DNA of 64,000 nt from Anaspis maculata (taxonomy: Eukaryota > Arthropoda > Insecta > Coleoptera > Scraptiidae). The stretch covers positions 63,795,416 to 63,859,415 of the forward strand of contig OX421966.1 in the NCBI GenBank assembly GCA_949128115.1. Reading direction: 5' to 3'. The position numbers were made by a program, and so were the translations under genes. How positions within the stretch are numbered: position 1 is the first letter of the stretch; each line of letters starts with the position of its first letter. Positions 12,801 to 23,505 of the stretch are shown in pieces. The notes beneath the pieces were generated by a model that was not told the origin of the DNA, searched no databases, and worked only from the letters and a program-made list of their open reading frames with translations.

Positions 12801-12814
12801 AACATCCCTGAACA

Positions 12815-12960
12815 TCATCAACCAACATCAAGTTGGTAGCTTAGACGATTCGGCAGCAGTGCCTCTAACCATCACCTGTGGGGATCCAGGTTCGAATCCT
12901 GCGGAGGACGCCATAGAAGAAGAACTTTTCTCAGGGAAAAAACGTGCTGTATAGATTGTG
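12815..12960 (+). repeat. tRNA-derived SINE head (or tRNA pseudogene)
   Basis: GGTTCGAATCC at 12,891-12,901 is a perfect RNA polymerase III B box. It sits in a T-arm-like CAGG/CCTG stem. About 50 bases upstream, GGTAGCTTAGACGATTCGG resembles an A box. The acceptor ends do not pair and no clear anticodon arm can be drawn, so this is not a working tRNA gene. A SINE promoter is the more likely reading. The 3' end is not delimited. Confidence 0.5.
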
Positions 12961-13249
12961 AAAATTAGTAAAAATAGGTGCGGAACCTCCTGTGACATAA
13001 AACTATGTTGAAAAGTGGTGAAAAATTAAGATGTTCTCTTGCTGAGTGGGTACCTATTTTTCGCGACTTTTTTTTCCCGTTTTTCGTGTTTTATTCCTTC
13101 TTTTTAAACGTACTTTACCTCCTTTTTATGCTTTTGCGGGATATACTTTCCATCCGTTGTTATCCTTTTTTGGGCTCTTCCGTTTTTTCCTTGCACTCCA
13201 TTCCTTCCTTACACGCGTCGACTGCCTTATCTTGCGACTTTCTTCCCGT

Positions 13250-13660
13250 TTCGTGTGATTTATTCTTACTTGTCAATGTTTTCTTTTACGATTGTTAGCG
13301 ATTTTTAGCCCTGTTTCTTGTTTTATGACGCGTTCTTTTTAGTCTCTTCCCGCCCAACAGTCCAATTTCACCCCTTGGTCCCGTTGGTGTCTTTTGGTAG
13401 CGTATTGCCACAAAACCAATGTCTTTCACTGATTTTCTTACAATTACTTGCGATTTTTCACCCCGTTCTTATAGTTTTATGATACGTTCTTCCCAGCTTC
13501 TCCTCGCCCAACACTCCTATTTTGCTCCATGGTCCCGTTCGTGTCTTTTGGTAGCATATTGTCACAAAAACAATGTCTTCCTGGTTTTCTCCCGATTTCT
13601 TGCAATTTTCTGCCCTGTTTCGTTTTACGACGCGTTATTCCGCCCGGCGCAAAAATACAC
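13250..13660. repeat. Tandem repeat of about 150 bp, three copies
   Basis: TTTTATGACGCGTTC at 13,321, TTTTATGATACGTTC at 13,475 and TTTTACGACGCGTTA at 13,623 mark units about 154 and 148 bases apart. Each is followed by TC(T)CGCCCAACA, GGTCCCGTT-GTGTCTTTTGGTAGC, CACAAAA-CAATGTCTT and GATTT(C)TTGC. Divergence is about one base in ten. Weaker similarity extends leftwards to about 13,060. Confidence 0.75.
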
Positions 13661-13890
13661 TGCGTAGTTTCCTTCCTTTCATTTTTTTTCTCGAAAATCT
13701 GTGTATCTTCCGCAAAATTTCTTTTAAAAACTTTCTGGGCCACCGTTTGTAGTCTATTCCTACTTTTGGACAGATCGAAATCGGGATCGGGATTCCCTTT
13801 ATGACACGGTCACAAGACAATTGGTCACTTCATCAGAAGACAATAATTGATTTTGATCCCCACTTGAGATAACACTGCGCATGCGCTAGA

Positions 13891-14056
13891 CTGTGGAGAT
13901 CCATGGAGGTTTTGTGGAGATCCGTGGAGGTCTTGTGGAGATCCGTGGGGATCCGTGGAGATCTGTGGGGATCCGTGGAGATTCGTGGGGATCCGTGGGG
14001 ATCCGTGGGGATCCGTGGAGATATGTGGAGGTATGGTGGAGATATTGGAGGTTTCA
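13891..14056. repeat. GGATCCGTGG minisatellite, array 2
   Basis: It has the same 10-11 bp unit as 7,495-7,710 (GGGGATCCGTGG, GGAGATCCGTGG, GGAGGTTTTGTGG). Here it is about 165 bp long and in the same orientation. The two arrays lie 6.4 kb apart with no shared flank that I can see. Confidence 0.95.
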
Positions 14057-14262
14057 TTCTATTTGGAGGTTTTTTGTACCAGATTTTTGGTCGTGGTCGA
14101 CCCCTCGCTTTTACCTTATCCTAGATGAAGGTTTGGTATTCTTCTGCTTAATTTCAAATAGGTTGCAAAACCAATTTTCCTCTTAAATCAGTAAAAAGGT
14201 TTCAAGAGCAAAATTAGCAACTCAACCGCTTTAGGTATCCGTCAGTCTATCTCCCCAACTCG

Positions 14263-14490
14263 TTAGTTTGAAATGTGGCCGCTATAATGGCGCCGCATGC
14301 GCTCTAAAATTGAAAAGCCAGTGCTAACGACAATACCAAAATATAATGAATCTAGTCGAATTGTACCGTCCACGGAGTCTTTTATTACAGTAATGAAAGG
14401 GAATATAAAACTCATCCGCGTTCGTATCTCGTAAGCAATAAACGCTCCGAGCATAATTTTAAATATTCCAATACCATCCACATATTCATT
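14263..14490 (-). pseudogene. Membrane-segment reading frame, possible class C GPCR TM6 remnant
   Basis: This minus-strand frame has no proper ATG at its 5' end; the nominal first codon is GTG. It includes a hydrophobic stretch with GAFIAYEIR at about 14,420-14,446 and DSLYFG about 25 residues later. In GABA-B-type class C receptors, TM6 carries a G-A/C-F-L-A-W/Y-E-T-R motif followed by NDSKYIG. The order and character match, with about 15 extra residues between. This is a short motif match only. It could be chance, a decayed exon or part of a repeat. The neighbouring frame at 14,551-14,994 lies upstream on the same strand. Confidence 0.25.
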
Positions 14491-14550
14491 TCACTTTTAT
14501 AGGTGGGTACATAAATACTTCATTCAATAAACTTGAGGCGGTAAAAAAAT

Positions 14551-14994
14551 TCATGGAAAAATGAATGGGAATGGAAAACGAATCGGAAACTGGTATAGAA
14601 ATTTCCCGTTCCAAGAAGAAAAGGTGGCGATGTAAAAATTGCGAAATTCATAAATCCTACGCGAACGAATCCCATAAATATCTTGTTTATGATCGTCATC
14701 AAACAGTCGCTTCCTGATGTGAATTTTCATTTGAAACTGGTTGAGTATTGCGAATAATAAAAGCAATAAACCCTGCACCAATAACCCACGGCATAAAATC
14801 GTCCTCAAAGTAACTGAACTAAAACATAAAAATATGACAATTACTTCCACGTCACGAGATATCTTGGTAGCCGCAATTAACAACATTGTTACTGACATTA
14901 TGACCATTTTCACTGTTTTGCATGATACTAAGATACTTTTAGTCGAAGTAAATACATACTGGGATACATACATATTTTGGGTTGAAATGAACAT
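14551..14994 (-). CDS. Hypothetical membrane protein fragment, 147 aa
   Basis: This is the longest frame in its neighbourhood. It has two hydrophobic segments at about residues 29-42 and 48-83, followed by a basic, charged stretch (KIHIRKRLFDDDHKQDIYG). The same C-terminal part (HKQDIYG, IYEF-NFY-ATFSS) is found in the plus strand at 46,735-46,905 in a continuous frame with one in-frame stop. The protein frame is therefore partly conserved between two diverged copies. I do not recognise the family. It may be a repeat-borne ORF, or exons of a duplicated membrane-protein gene. Confidence 0.3.
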   Translation of the reverse strand: MFISTQNMYVSQYVFTSTKSILVSCKTVKMVIMSVTMLLIAATKISRDVEVIVIFLCFSSVTLRTILCRGLLVQGLLLLLFAILNQFQMKIHIRKRLFDDDHKQDIYGIRSRRIYEFRNFYIATFSSWNGKFLYQFPIRFPFPFIFP

Positions 14995-15089
14995 TCAACT
15001 GCTTGTTCCAACTCTCAACTGGCCAAACAAGTGTTCACTTACTCACTCACACCCACTGTGGATGTGAATGACTCACTCTCAATTATTTC

Positions 15090-15530
15090 GATCCAATAGT
15101 ATAGTAGCCATAGCCAGTACATTTTCCTATATTTTATATGTTGAGCTCTAGTTCCTTTTTCTTGATGTGCTCCTTCCAGCGTAACTTGGTATCAAGATGC
15201 ATTCCAAGATACTTTGTCGTATTGGATTAGGGTATATTGCTGTTGTTGAGTGTTACCGGTACGTAGTCATCTTTTTTTACTCGTGAAGTTGATATGTGTT
15301 GATTTAGAGTCATTCAGTTTTATTTGTCATCGTTTTGCCCATCTATCCACGTCATTTGTAGCTTGTTGTAATATTTCTACCGCTTCTGTGGTCCCTTCAC
15401 CTACAGCTAATATTGCTGTGTCGTTTGCAAATGTGGCGATTGTCTCATCGTTTGGCAGTGGTATGTCACTCGTGTACAGCAGGTAAAGCACTGGTCCATC
15501 CTCCCTGATGATCTCACTTACACACACCGG
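15090..15530 (-). pseudogene. Jockey-clade LINE reverse transcriptase, 3' part, broken
   Basis: The frame at 15,327-15,527 reads LYLLYTSDIPLPNDETIATF and then an AND-TAILA variant of the catalytic A/D-D-D box. It continues with a helix typical of Jockey RTs (LQQATNDVDRWAKR). A second, shifted frame down to about 15,090 continues with SKSTHINFTSKK, a stop or frameshift, then KYLGMHLDTKLRWKEHIKKK, the usual Jockey thumb region. The catalytic box reads FANDTAIL rather than FADDTAIL, so one catalytic aspartate is lost. Together with the frameshifts this marks a dead copy. There is no 3' tail that I can define. Confidence 0.8.
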
Positions 15531-15567
15531 TAGGTCAGCTCAGATCAGTCAGGCTGGGGGAAAAATG

Positions 15568-15873
15568 CTACTCCACTATAGGATGCGAGTTAGAGGTTAT
15601 GGAAAAGGATCCCGCGGAACCGCGTCCCTGCCTCTTATTGCAGCGTGCTCTTTCTTGCACTTGTACTGTCCCTGAATCGCTCTCACGTTCATCCATATCG
15701 TTACTTACCAGTCTCTCTATCTTGTTCCGTTCATTCTTGGTTGGGTGATTTCGAGAATCAGATGTCGATGATCTGCAACAGAAATTGAAGACGCCTTCGT
15801 CTTTGTAGGATTTCTTTGGTAGTCTTTGTAGAAGAACACTATCAGGGAGCGTCGTCTTGCCGTCTGTTTCCAT
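15568..15873 (-). CDS. Hypothetical ORF, possible LINE ORF1 start
   Basis: This is a 101-residue frame with a good ATG, highly polar, with no recognisable domain. It lies just upstream of the Jockey RT fragment on the same strand. It could be the start of ORF1 of the same internally deleted element. That is inferred from position only, since no zinc knuckles (CCHC) are visible. Confidence 0.25.
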   Translation of the reverse strand: METDGKTTLPDSVLLQRLPKKSYKDEGVFNFCCRSSTSDSRNHPTKNERNKIERLVSNDMDERESDSGTVQVQERARCNKRQGRGSAGSFSITSNSHPIVE

Positions 15874-16174
15874 CGTTCTTGTCTTCTGTTGAAGAATTTT
15901 TCAAGCGAATATCCTCAGCAGAGTACGTGTTTTTGTCGCAAAGCAGTTATCTGTAATCACGTTTATTTGTTGCGTGGGCGTGGCCAGCCATGCCATGGCT
16001 GGTTTTCCGTAGATCTTCGTACGTTGTCAGCCCCGATTCATTTTGTCTTCGTCAGTCAACTTGTCGTCACGTATCCGAACTGTTGAAACTCACGTCACAA
16101 GGTTCAGCAACGTCAGCCCCGCTAGAACTTGTGCCTCGACCTTTGAGACCGTCCGGCAAAGTCGCGTGATACTT

Positions 16175-16920
16175 AAAAAAAAAACGCTAGGTCTGCGGAA
16201 AGTAATTCTCGGCGTATCCAAGATGGACTATTCTCTCCCAGGCAGCAACGCCATACAATACTAAGCAAAAAAGCTTCTACGTCCAACAGCACGGAGATCG
16301 TAATCATGACCTTACGCATAAATCCGACCACGTTCGACGTCCTTCCTCTCGACCGTCCCGCTGCCAAGTGTCCTTGAGCAGCATTGCGACGGTTCTGGTC
16401 CGAGAGACTGAAACATTCGCGATTTGTCCCAAGGCACCAATGACCCGCATTCTTTCGGCCGACACCGCTCCTCCAATACTTCGACTTTCTCTCAACCAGC
16501 ACTGCTAAATCGTCGGTGTACGCCACAATTCCCTCCCCTTCGAGCCAGTTCAAAAAAAGGATTCATGGCCAGATTGCATACCCCCGGATCGGCGATTGAT
16601 CCGAGAGGGCTGCTTTGGAAAACCGGCCGTCAGACCTGGCCATTACGTCAGACCCTTGTACACTGAAGGTGGTCGAAGGCTCCCTTGAAATCCGCGAAAA
16701 TGGCAATGACGTACTTCGACGCCGAGGCTTCACACTTTCAAGGAGTTTTCTCCGGACGTCATCGGTTATCTTCAGCCAGAACTGTGCCTCGGGTCTCTCC
16801 CTGGCCGTCGGAGCCGTGATTAGCCTGCCGACCAAGAGCTTTCCAGAAGCTTCGCCGATGATCGACGGCGGCAGATTGACCGGTTGGTGCTGGATTCGTC
16901 AGACCGTTTGCTCTTCTTGC
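16175..16920 (-). pseudogene. R1-like LINE reverse transcriptase, broken
   Basis: Read on the minus strand, 16,660-16,720 encodes KYVIAIFADFKGAFDHLQ, an RT motif A. 16,790-16,830 gives RLITAPTARERPEAQFW, the segment before the conserved Q-[FY]-G-F-R. 16,500-16,550 gives FLNWLEGEGIVAYTDDLAVL, the catalytic box with YTDD in place of the usual YADD. These pieces lie in different frames with stops between them. The GRPEAQ-F and ADFKGAFDHL style fits the R1/LOA group better than Jockey. It lies upstream of, and in the same orientation as, the Jockey fragment, but is a separate element. Confidence 0.7.
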
Positions 16921-17049
16921 CTAGCTATAGCACATCTTCCTTGCTTTTTTTCAGGAGAAGGAGAGATGGTCTGAGTACACTCCGGTTTGGTGGCACCGGA
17001 GTAATGTGGGAGTGCCACACCGGAGCTTACCAACTGAAATCCCACGAGC

Positions 17050-17590
17050 CTAGTGGTTCGCCCCCCCCCCCGGGACCGGACTAGTCTTGCTTCCGATGGC
17101 GGATGGCTCGTGTCATTTATCCTTTGTTTTTTTGTTTCTTCATCACTGCCGTTGCTGTTCCTCGCGTGTCACTCTCTCGTGTCGCTCCATCTTTCACATT
17201 GAAACGCGCTTGGGGGTGTCTGTCATCTGGCAGTAGTGTCATTCATCCGTTTCAGATCTTTTGAACCTTCACAGTTATCCCCTGTAGTCCCATGTTCACT
17301 TAGCATTTGCGTGAGGTAGAAGTGTTTGTCTAACTCGCCTTGTCTGTCTTCGTCCACCTTCACTGCCATTCGTCCATAACTTCCTCCCTCAGCTCTTGTT
17401 TATTTTTCCCCTCTCATATTATGTATGCTTTTGACCTTTCTCTCACCAGTAGGTCCATAGGTGGGATCCCTGCAAAGACCGTGAGAGCTTCCGTCGACAC
17501 CGTTTGATACGCTCTTGCGATTCTCACTAGGATTCTGCACTGCCCCTTTGAAGCATCATCCTATATTTTCCCACATAGATCGCTCGTCTC
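17050..17590. other. C-run and anonymous sequence
   Basis: A run of ten C lies near 17,061-17,070. Beyond it is CT-rich sequence with no supported gene. Confidence 0.35.
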
Positions 17591-19701
17591 CACACGTATA
17601 CAGTATATAACTCTGGCACTATTGACGCTGTTGGGTGTCGTTCTCAATCAGTTCAGGTGGATATGATCAACAAATATGCCAATCGGCATTTTCCAATGAC
17701 GGAGCTGAAGGTCTTTGGCACAATATTTTCTTTATTATATTGCATGTTGACGGGAAGTCATTTTCTTCGGAACCTGTTAACCCTGTAACAGTTTTTATCA
17801 CACATAAGTGACCTTTCGAGTTGCTTTTCAATAATCCGTTGGAATGTTCAATTTAGCATTTTTATTACGGATTTTATCGACAAAAAACGATTTAAGTTGT
17901 CAAAGAAGGGCCCCCCTGACCCCTCACATTGAAAAATTGCTTGGCAGCACTTCTCAAATAATAGATGAAGGCTTTCTGAACATGCCTGCAAAAAATTGTT
18001 CCGTACCTAGTCATAAAATGCATAGTTATAACCCTATAGTACAGGAAAAATAGTAAAAAAATCGGCCAAACCTCGGAAAAAATATGGACGTCCTGAAAAT
18101 TTGATATTCTGTTCAGAATTGACTGCTCTACAACATATCCAAAATCGCCAAAAATCGCACACGGGGGTTTTGAGTTATTGGAGGGGGGGGTAAAAAATTG
18201 CAACTTAGAATGGAGGGGATGAAACCCGTCATTCCATTGGAAGCAAATACGTTATAATTCGACGCATCATATCCCGTTAATACCATTTTGGCACAAAAAA
18301 TGTCTATCACTGTTGAAGGGGGGTCGTGGGGGGGCGAAGCCCTGCTAGGTGGTCCATTTTGTTTTTCTGGCCATGTAGAACCGATCACGACAAGTTTGGT
18401 ATCTTTTCCGACTATATTCAACCTCTTGAACTCGAATCCGATGTGTTAATTTGGATGAAAACAAGTTTGAACAAGTTAACTTGGAAAAACTTGTTTTTTC
18501 TTTGACAATTTTGACGAATTTTTTTTGCACTGTTAGAGGTGTTCATCTTTGGAAAATTTTCAGAGGCCATTGAATTGAAGTGTATTCTTCACGAAAATCA
18601 TCTACTCGATGTTTGACTTTGTTTCTCGAGTTTAAAAAATCGATTTGAACTTGAATCGGCCCGGCGCGTCGTCTACTACTTACCAGAACACTACAGCATG
18701 CACCTTTCAATGAAAATAGCTCAAACTATTGAAGAGATAACAACTCATCTCTGGGAATTTGATGATCTGTACAGAATTGAATTCCCTATAACATGAACAA
18801 AGCCGCCATGAATCGCACTGCTGAGTTTTGAGTTATTTGAGGGGAAAGGTTACAGTTCATGGAGTACGAATCTTGACAAAATGTTATCCTCCTCCTCAAA
18901 TAACTCAAAATCCTGCGGTGCGATTGATGGCGATTTTGTTTATGTTATAGGAATTCAGTTCTGCACAAATCCTCGAATTTTCAAAGATAAGTTATTAGTT
19001 TTTCAATAGTTTGTGCTACTTTCATTTAAAGGTGCATGTTGTCGTGTTTAGGTCAGTAGTAGAAGCGGCGCCGGGCCGATTCAAGTTCAAATCGATTTTT
19101 TAAACTCGAGAAACAAAGTCGAACATCGAGTAGATGATTTTCGTGAAGAATACACTTTAATTCAATGGCCCCTAAAAATTTTTCAAAGATGAACACCTCT
19201 AGCAGTGAACAAAAAAATCGTCAAAATTGTCAAAGAAAAAACAAGTTTTTTCAAGTCAACTTGTTCAAACTTGTTTTCATCCAAATTAACACATCGGATT
19301 CGAGTTCAGGAGATTGAATATAGTCGGAAAAGATACCAAACTTGTCGTAATCGGTCCTACATGGCCAGAAAAACCAAATGGACCACCTAGCAGGACTTCG
19401 CCCCCCCAAGACCCCCCTTCAACAGTGATCGACATTTTTTGTTCCAAAATGGTATCAACGAAATATGATGCGTCGAATCATAACGTATTTGCTTCCAATG
19501 GATTGACGGGTTTCATCCCCTCCATTTTAAGTTGCAATTTTTTACCCCCCCTCCAATAACTCAAAACCCCTGGGTGCGATTTTTGGCGATTTTGGATATG
19601 TTGTAGAGCACTCAATTCTGAACAGAATATCAAATTTTCAGGACGTCCATATTTATTCCGAGGTTAAAATCTATCTTTCTTGTACTACTAGTCCACCGGA
19701 C
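17590..19701. mobile_element. GTCCGGTGG-family element, right arm only, with nested palindrome
   Basis: 17,590-18,034 is closely similar, in the same orientation, to 51,715-52,140. Shared landmarks are TTGACGCTGTTGGGTG, ATGCCAATCGGCATTTTCCA, TATTGCATGTTGACGG and AACATGCCTGCAAAAAATTG. The terminus GTCCACCGGAC is at 19,691-19,701, followed by TA. It is separated from its arm by the palindrome 18,037-19,688. The left arm expected from the family structure is missing, so this is a half element that later took an insertion. Confidence 0.75.
18037..19688. mobile_element. 1.65-kb near-perfect palindrome nested in the GTCCGGTGG element
   Basis: The arms of about 800 bp meet near 18,865. TAGTACAGGAAAAATAG at the left end mirrors CTATCTTTCTTGTACTA at the right. 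Inner landmarks such as GGACGTCCTGAAAATTTGAT / ATCAAATTTTCAGGACGTCC are exact complements. The host sequence reads CCCTA-(element)-TAGTCC, against CCCTAGTCC in the empty site at 53,366-53,372. That fits insertion with a TA duplication (18,035-18,036 and 19,689-19,690). It is non-coding, as its ORFs are mirror images of each other. Confidence 0.85.
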
Positions 19702-19859
19702 TACTACTGTTAAATATGAACTCAAACTGAATAAATATAAAATCAATTCACTTCAGTCCACGGCTAACCGAAGACCTGACCCAGCTACTTGGTCCTAATT
19801 TGGTCCTTGCCTACGATCGTTCACACCACGTGGACTATTTATTTGGATCGAATTTAGTG

Positions 19860-20250
19860 CTTAGGTCGTGGACCAAAGCCACGGTGGAAACGTAGCCATT
19901 GGCATTAGCGATGAGCTCTACTCCTTTCGATATAATATAGGTGCCATAGGTCGGTCCCACGATTGCTCCTTGTTGGACTCCACCTAATACTTCCTCTCTC
20001 GCCCACCAGTATTCTTCCGTTTTCGAAGTAACTTGTGGTCAGTTTCATAAGATACTTGAGTGTATTACGTTTTTCCAGCTCTTCAATTAGGCCAATGGTG
20101 GAGCCACGAGCTCTCGACAATTTCCCCTTCTCTAAAGGGCGAGGGGTGCAAAGGGGAAAGGAAAAATTAGGGTGAGAGGTGCAGAGGGGAGATGGGAAAT
20201 TGTCGAGATCGACAACTGTCGAGTGCTAGTGGTTCCACGACAGGTCATGG
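19860..20250. other. anonymous sequence with a small hairpin
   Basis: CTCGACAATTTCCCC at about 20,113 is mirrored by GGGAAATTGTCGAG at about 20,186. No gene is supported. Confidence 0.35.
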
Positions 20251-20261
20251 TGCACTGTTAT

Positions 20262-21115
20262 ACAGGGCTGGGCGGTATTTCAAATACAAGTATTACAAGT
20301 ATTTGAAATACGTATTTGAAATACAATTAAGTATTTTGTATTTTGTATTTAAATACATTTGATTGAGAAGTATTTGTATTTTGTATTTTGAAATATTTCA
20401 GGCAGCTAGTATTTCGTATTTTGTATTTTAAATACATTTTTCGGAAAAGTATTTTGATTTTCAAAATACAAAATACATTTGTTTCCCATGCTCTTTAGTC
20501 TGTTCGGGGCGAAATTGTTCTGGTAATAATATATTCACTCCATTGACATTTATTGCTTTTGCACACTATCTGGGATCGATAATATTGAGTTCCATTGCAT
20601 CTTTTACGTTTTACGTTTTACTGGTAAGTGCATCCTACTGTCAGCCACGAGAGGTTCCATGTTGGATGTCGGACAATATTTTTGAAAAGCTGGTTGTCCC
20701 CAAAGGAAATCAACATTTGTTATTTTGAAGAATTGATAAATGAAATAAGGAATAGGTTTGAATATGAATTCACTCTTCATGTTTATTTTATTTGTGTTTT
20801 CATAGTTCATAATAATTTACTTATTGTTGCGACTGAATCAATGAAGTGTTTCCATTAAAATACTTGCATTTTACGGTTTTTCCGTTAAAATGGTTGAAAT
20901 ACGCAATGAGAATGTATTTTGTATTTTGTATTTGGAATACTCTAGGTTGTATTTTGTATTTTGGAGTTTCTTAGTTTTCCAAAATACGTATTTTGTATTT
21001 TGTATTTCAAAGACATTTCAAGAAGTAGTTTGTATTTTGTATTTCGACTATATTGGATCGTGTATTTTGTATTTTGTATTTAAATACATTTTTCGAAGTA
21101 TTTTGCCCAGCCCTG
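20262..21115. mobile_element. Non-autonomous hAT-like element (CAGGGCTGGGC termini)
   Basis: CAGGGCTGGGC at 20,263 is mirrored by GCCCAGCCCTG ending at 21,115. The flanking octamers ACTGTTAT (20,254-20,261) and ACTGTTAA (21,116-21,123) differ at one base, matching the 8-bp target duplication of hAT transposons. CAGGG fits the hAT terminal consensus. Subterminal DNA is packed with GTATTTTGTATTT / AAATACAAAATAC on both sides. The middle (20,540-20,880) is not repetitive and has no transposase frame. Confidence 0.85.
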
Positions 21116-21129
21116 ACTGTTAAAGACAT

Positions 21130-21790
21130 TTTGTATATCGGATGTTATACAAAGGTGCAAAATCCGCGTTTTCTGTAGGGCCCTCTCCTGACCTCCTGTG
21201 CAATTTCTTGGATCTTTCTCATGGCACACATGGTATAGCGGCCTTTCCTGAAGACAAATTTCATCTCTGCCAATCTTCCGTTTTCCTCGATAATCTGAGC
21301 CAATCGTTATGCTATCATCATGTTCCAAAACTTTTCTCCCAGTATTAAACATGCGCAGTGGTCGGTATGATGTTTGTCATTTCGGTTTTTCTTTGGCTTT
21401 CCAATCATTACTGATCTTGATTCCTTCCACTGTATTCGAATTTGCCCGCCCATCAGTATCGTTCATCATATTTAGGCATAGTCCAGTCACTATGTTCAAA
21501 AAACCCCAGGAGCTTCGGAAAAAATAGTAGAGATATATCCGCAATCCCTTCTTCAGAATTTTCATCTCAAGTCAATTCTGATTCCCGATCCTTCTGACCT
21601 GGGCCTTTAGCTTCAACAAGAGCCCTCATTTTTCAAAATCGGCCAACAACAAATAAAGTTATTACTGCAATACTAAAAGGTTACATTTTTGAGATCACCC
21701 TGTAATTAAAGCAGATAGGCAGAAAATTTCAGAAACGATTCGAGTTATGGTTATAACAACTCCCCTGAAACACTTGGAGAAAACCAAAAA
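21130..21790. other. anonymous sequence
   Basis: No supported gene. Short ORFs on both strands have no motif I recognise. Confidence 0.3.
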
Positions 21791-21894
21791 CTATTTTTAG
21801 CGCACTTCTCCAAACGGGAAGGCGCTTTTGTCCTCGCTTTGTCCGTCTGTCCGTCCGCCCGTCCGTCCGTCCGTCACAGCATCTAGTCCTAGAC

Positions 21895-22640
21895 GAAAAG
21901 GTTTTTGCGAAAAATTTTCACTCCATTGGGTAGCTCATGACCTTGTATCCCGAACCAAGAAAAATCTCGACGAAATAATAATGAACAATGACAATAATAA
22001 CAATTTAGTGTGACGCGGCATCGCCGTTGAATGCTGCATTTCAGAAGCCGGCCTGATCTCGAAAGTTATCACATGCGAGGAAGTACCCGATCTTATCATT
22101 TTACTATAATACATAATGCGGAGTTATATTTAGAGGATGGTTTGAACTTTATTTTAATGAAAATTTCACATCGGTGCGAGGTGCAGGCCAATAGTTATGA
22201 ATTTTTGAAAATGACTCCGAAACTACGGCTCGGCCGCAAATGATTTATTCGTTGCTTGCTGGTGCTTGATATCCTTTCCTCCGAACAAAACGAAATTCAA
22301 TACAGAAAATATTTCAACTCGAATGGGTAGCTCATGGCCTTGGTACGCGAATCAAGAAAAATTTTGCCGAAATAATCATGAACAATTACAAAAATAACAT
22401 TTTGGTGTAGGGCGGCTTCGCCGATCAAGTGCTGTCATTCGCGGTAAGATGTAGAAAGTTGCGATATGCAGGCAACTACAATTTCTTAATGAAATACATC
22501 ACTGCATGTACGGCATTATATTTAGAGAACAATTTGAACTTTCTTTTGACAAAAACCCCACTTCGATCCGACCGTCGGGTCAATTGTTATCAATTTTTGA
22601 AAACGACCGCAAAGCCACGGCTCGGCGCATATTACACGAC
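21895..22640. repeat. Tandem duplication of about 390 bp
   Basis: Blocks starting near 21,905 and 22,300 share, in order: TCACTCCATTGGGTAGCTCATG / TCAACTCGAATGGGTAGCTCATG (about), CGAAATAAT-ATGAACAAT-ACAA-AATAAC, GGCTTCGCCG, and further on AATAC-T-ATGC-GCATTATATTTAGAG, TTTGAACTTT and ACTACGGCTCGGC-type endings. Divergence is roughly a quarter of positions. Confidence 0.7.
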
Positions 22641-23246
22641 CCTACAAATTTAAAATCAGACGTGCCGAAATAGTAATTGACCATTTTGAAATAGCCAATA
22701 CTAGGTACCTGAAGGATAATGGCACTCAAATTACGAAACATGTTCGCTCAATAACAAAAAAAAGTAGGTAGGTATCACTAAAAATCATGTGACAGGCTAC
22801 CATTTTTCGGTTTTTCGATAAAAAAGGAATGTTCCAATTCCTAACTGAACCCGATATTCGTGTTCAGGAGGTCGAAATCAGTTGGAGAACATTTTTTTAT
22901 ATAAGTAACAGAATGACGCTTATGTGGCCGGTTTGTCTGTCTGTCTGTCTGTCCGTCCGAGTCCGTGCAGAAATTAAGACGCTGTACTCCTTCTCGAGAA
23001 TTGAAACAAGAGTCTTGGAACTTTTTTCCGATTGATAGCTGATGTCCCCAAGGGTGGCCAATGGGCACTATTTTTGTTATCCATACATCGTTATCATTAT
23101 TCTCAAAAAACAGAGATCTCCTGTGCACTTCGATGAAGTTGAACTTCTTCTCGGGAACTAAAGCTACAGCCCTTGAAGATTGAACTTTATCCGGTGGATA
23201 GCTTAGGTTCTCAAGGACCAAATAGGCAGAATGGCTTTCATAATTC

Positions 23247-23505
23247 GGCCGCCATCTTGGCTGCCATATTGAAATTTCTTATTAGTGGAACGATTGTCAT
23301 GAAACTTGAAACTTACCCTTGTCTAGTACGATCATTCTTATTTTCAAGCCAAATTTTATGATTGCCCCATCATCTTGGCCGCCATATTGAAATCTCTTAT
23401 TAGTGGAACGATTTTTATGAAACTTGGAACTTACCCTTGTCTAGTACAATCATTCTGATTTTCAAGCCGAATTTCATGATTCTGTCGATATTTTGGCCGC
23501 CATAT
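23247..23505. repeat. 130-bp tandem repeat, two copies
   Basis: CGGCCGCCATCTTGGCTGCC starts one copy and CATCTTGGCCGCCATATTG the next. Both continue with TCTTATTAGTGGAACGATT, ATGAAACTTG-AACTTACCC and TTGTCTAGTAC-ATCATTCT. A third, partial start (TTTTGGCCGCCATATTGG) follows at about 23,487. Confidence 0.85.

Noticed and set aside
12267..12954. 132- and 150-residue overlapping plus-strand ORFs
   Set aside because: They run through a degenerate repeat and into the SINE-like segment, in two frames at once, with no motif.
12815..12960. Functional tRNA gene
   Set aside because: Acceptor and anticodon stems cannot be formed. Only the T arm and B box are convincing.
20543..20858. Short ORFs inside the hAT-like element as transposase remnants
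   Set aside because: No DDE, BED zinc finger or hATC dimerisation motif is visible.
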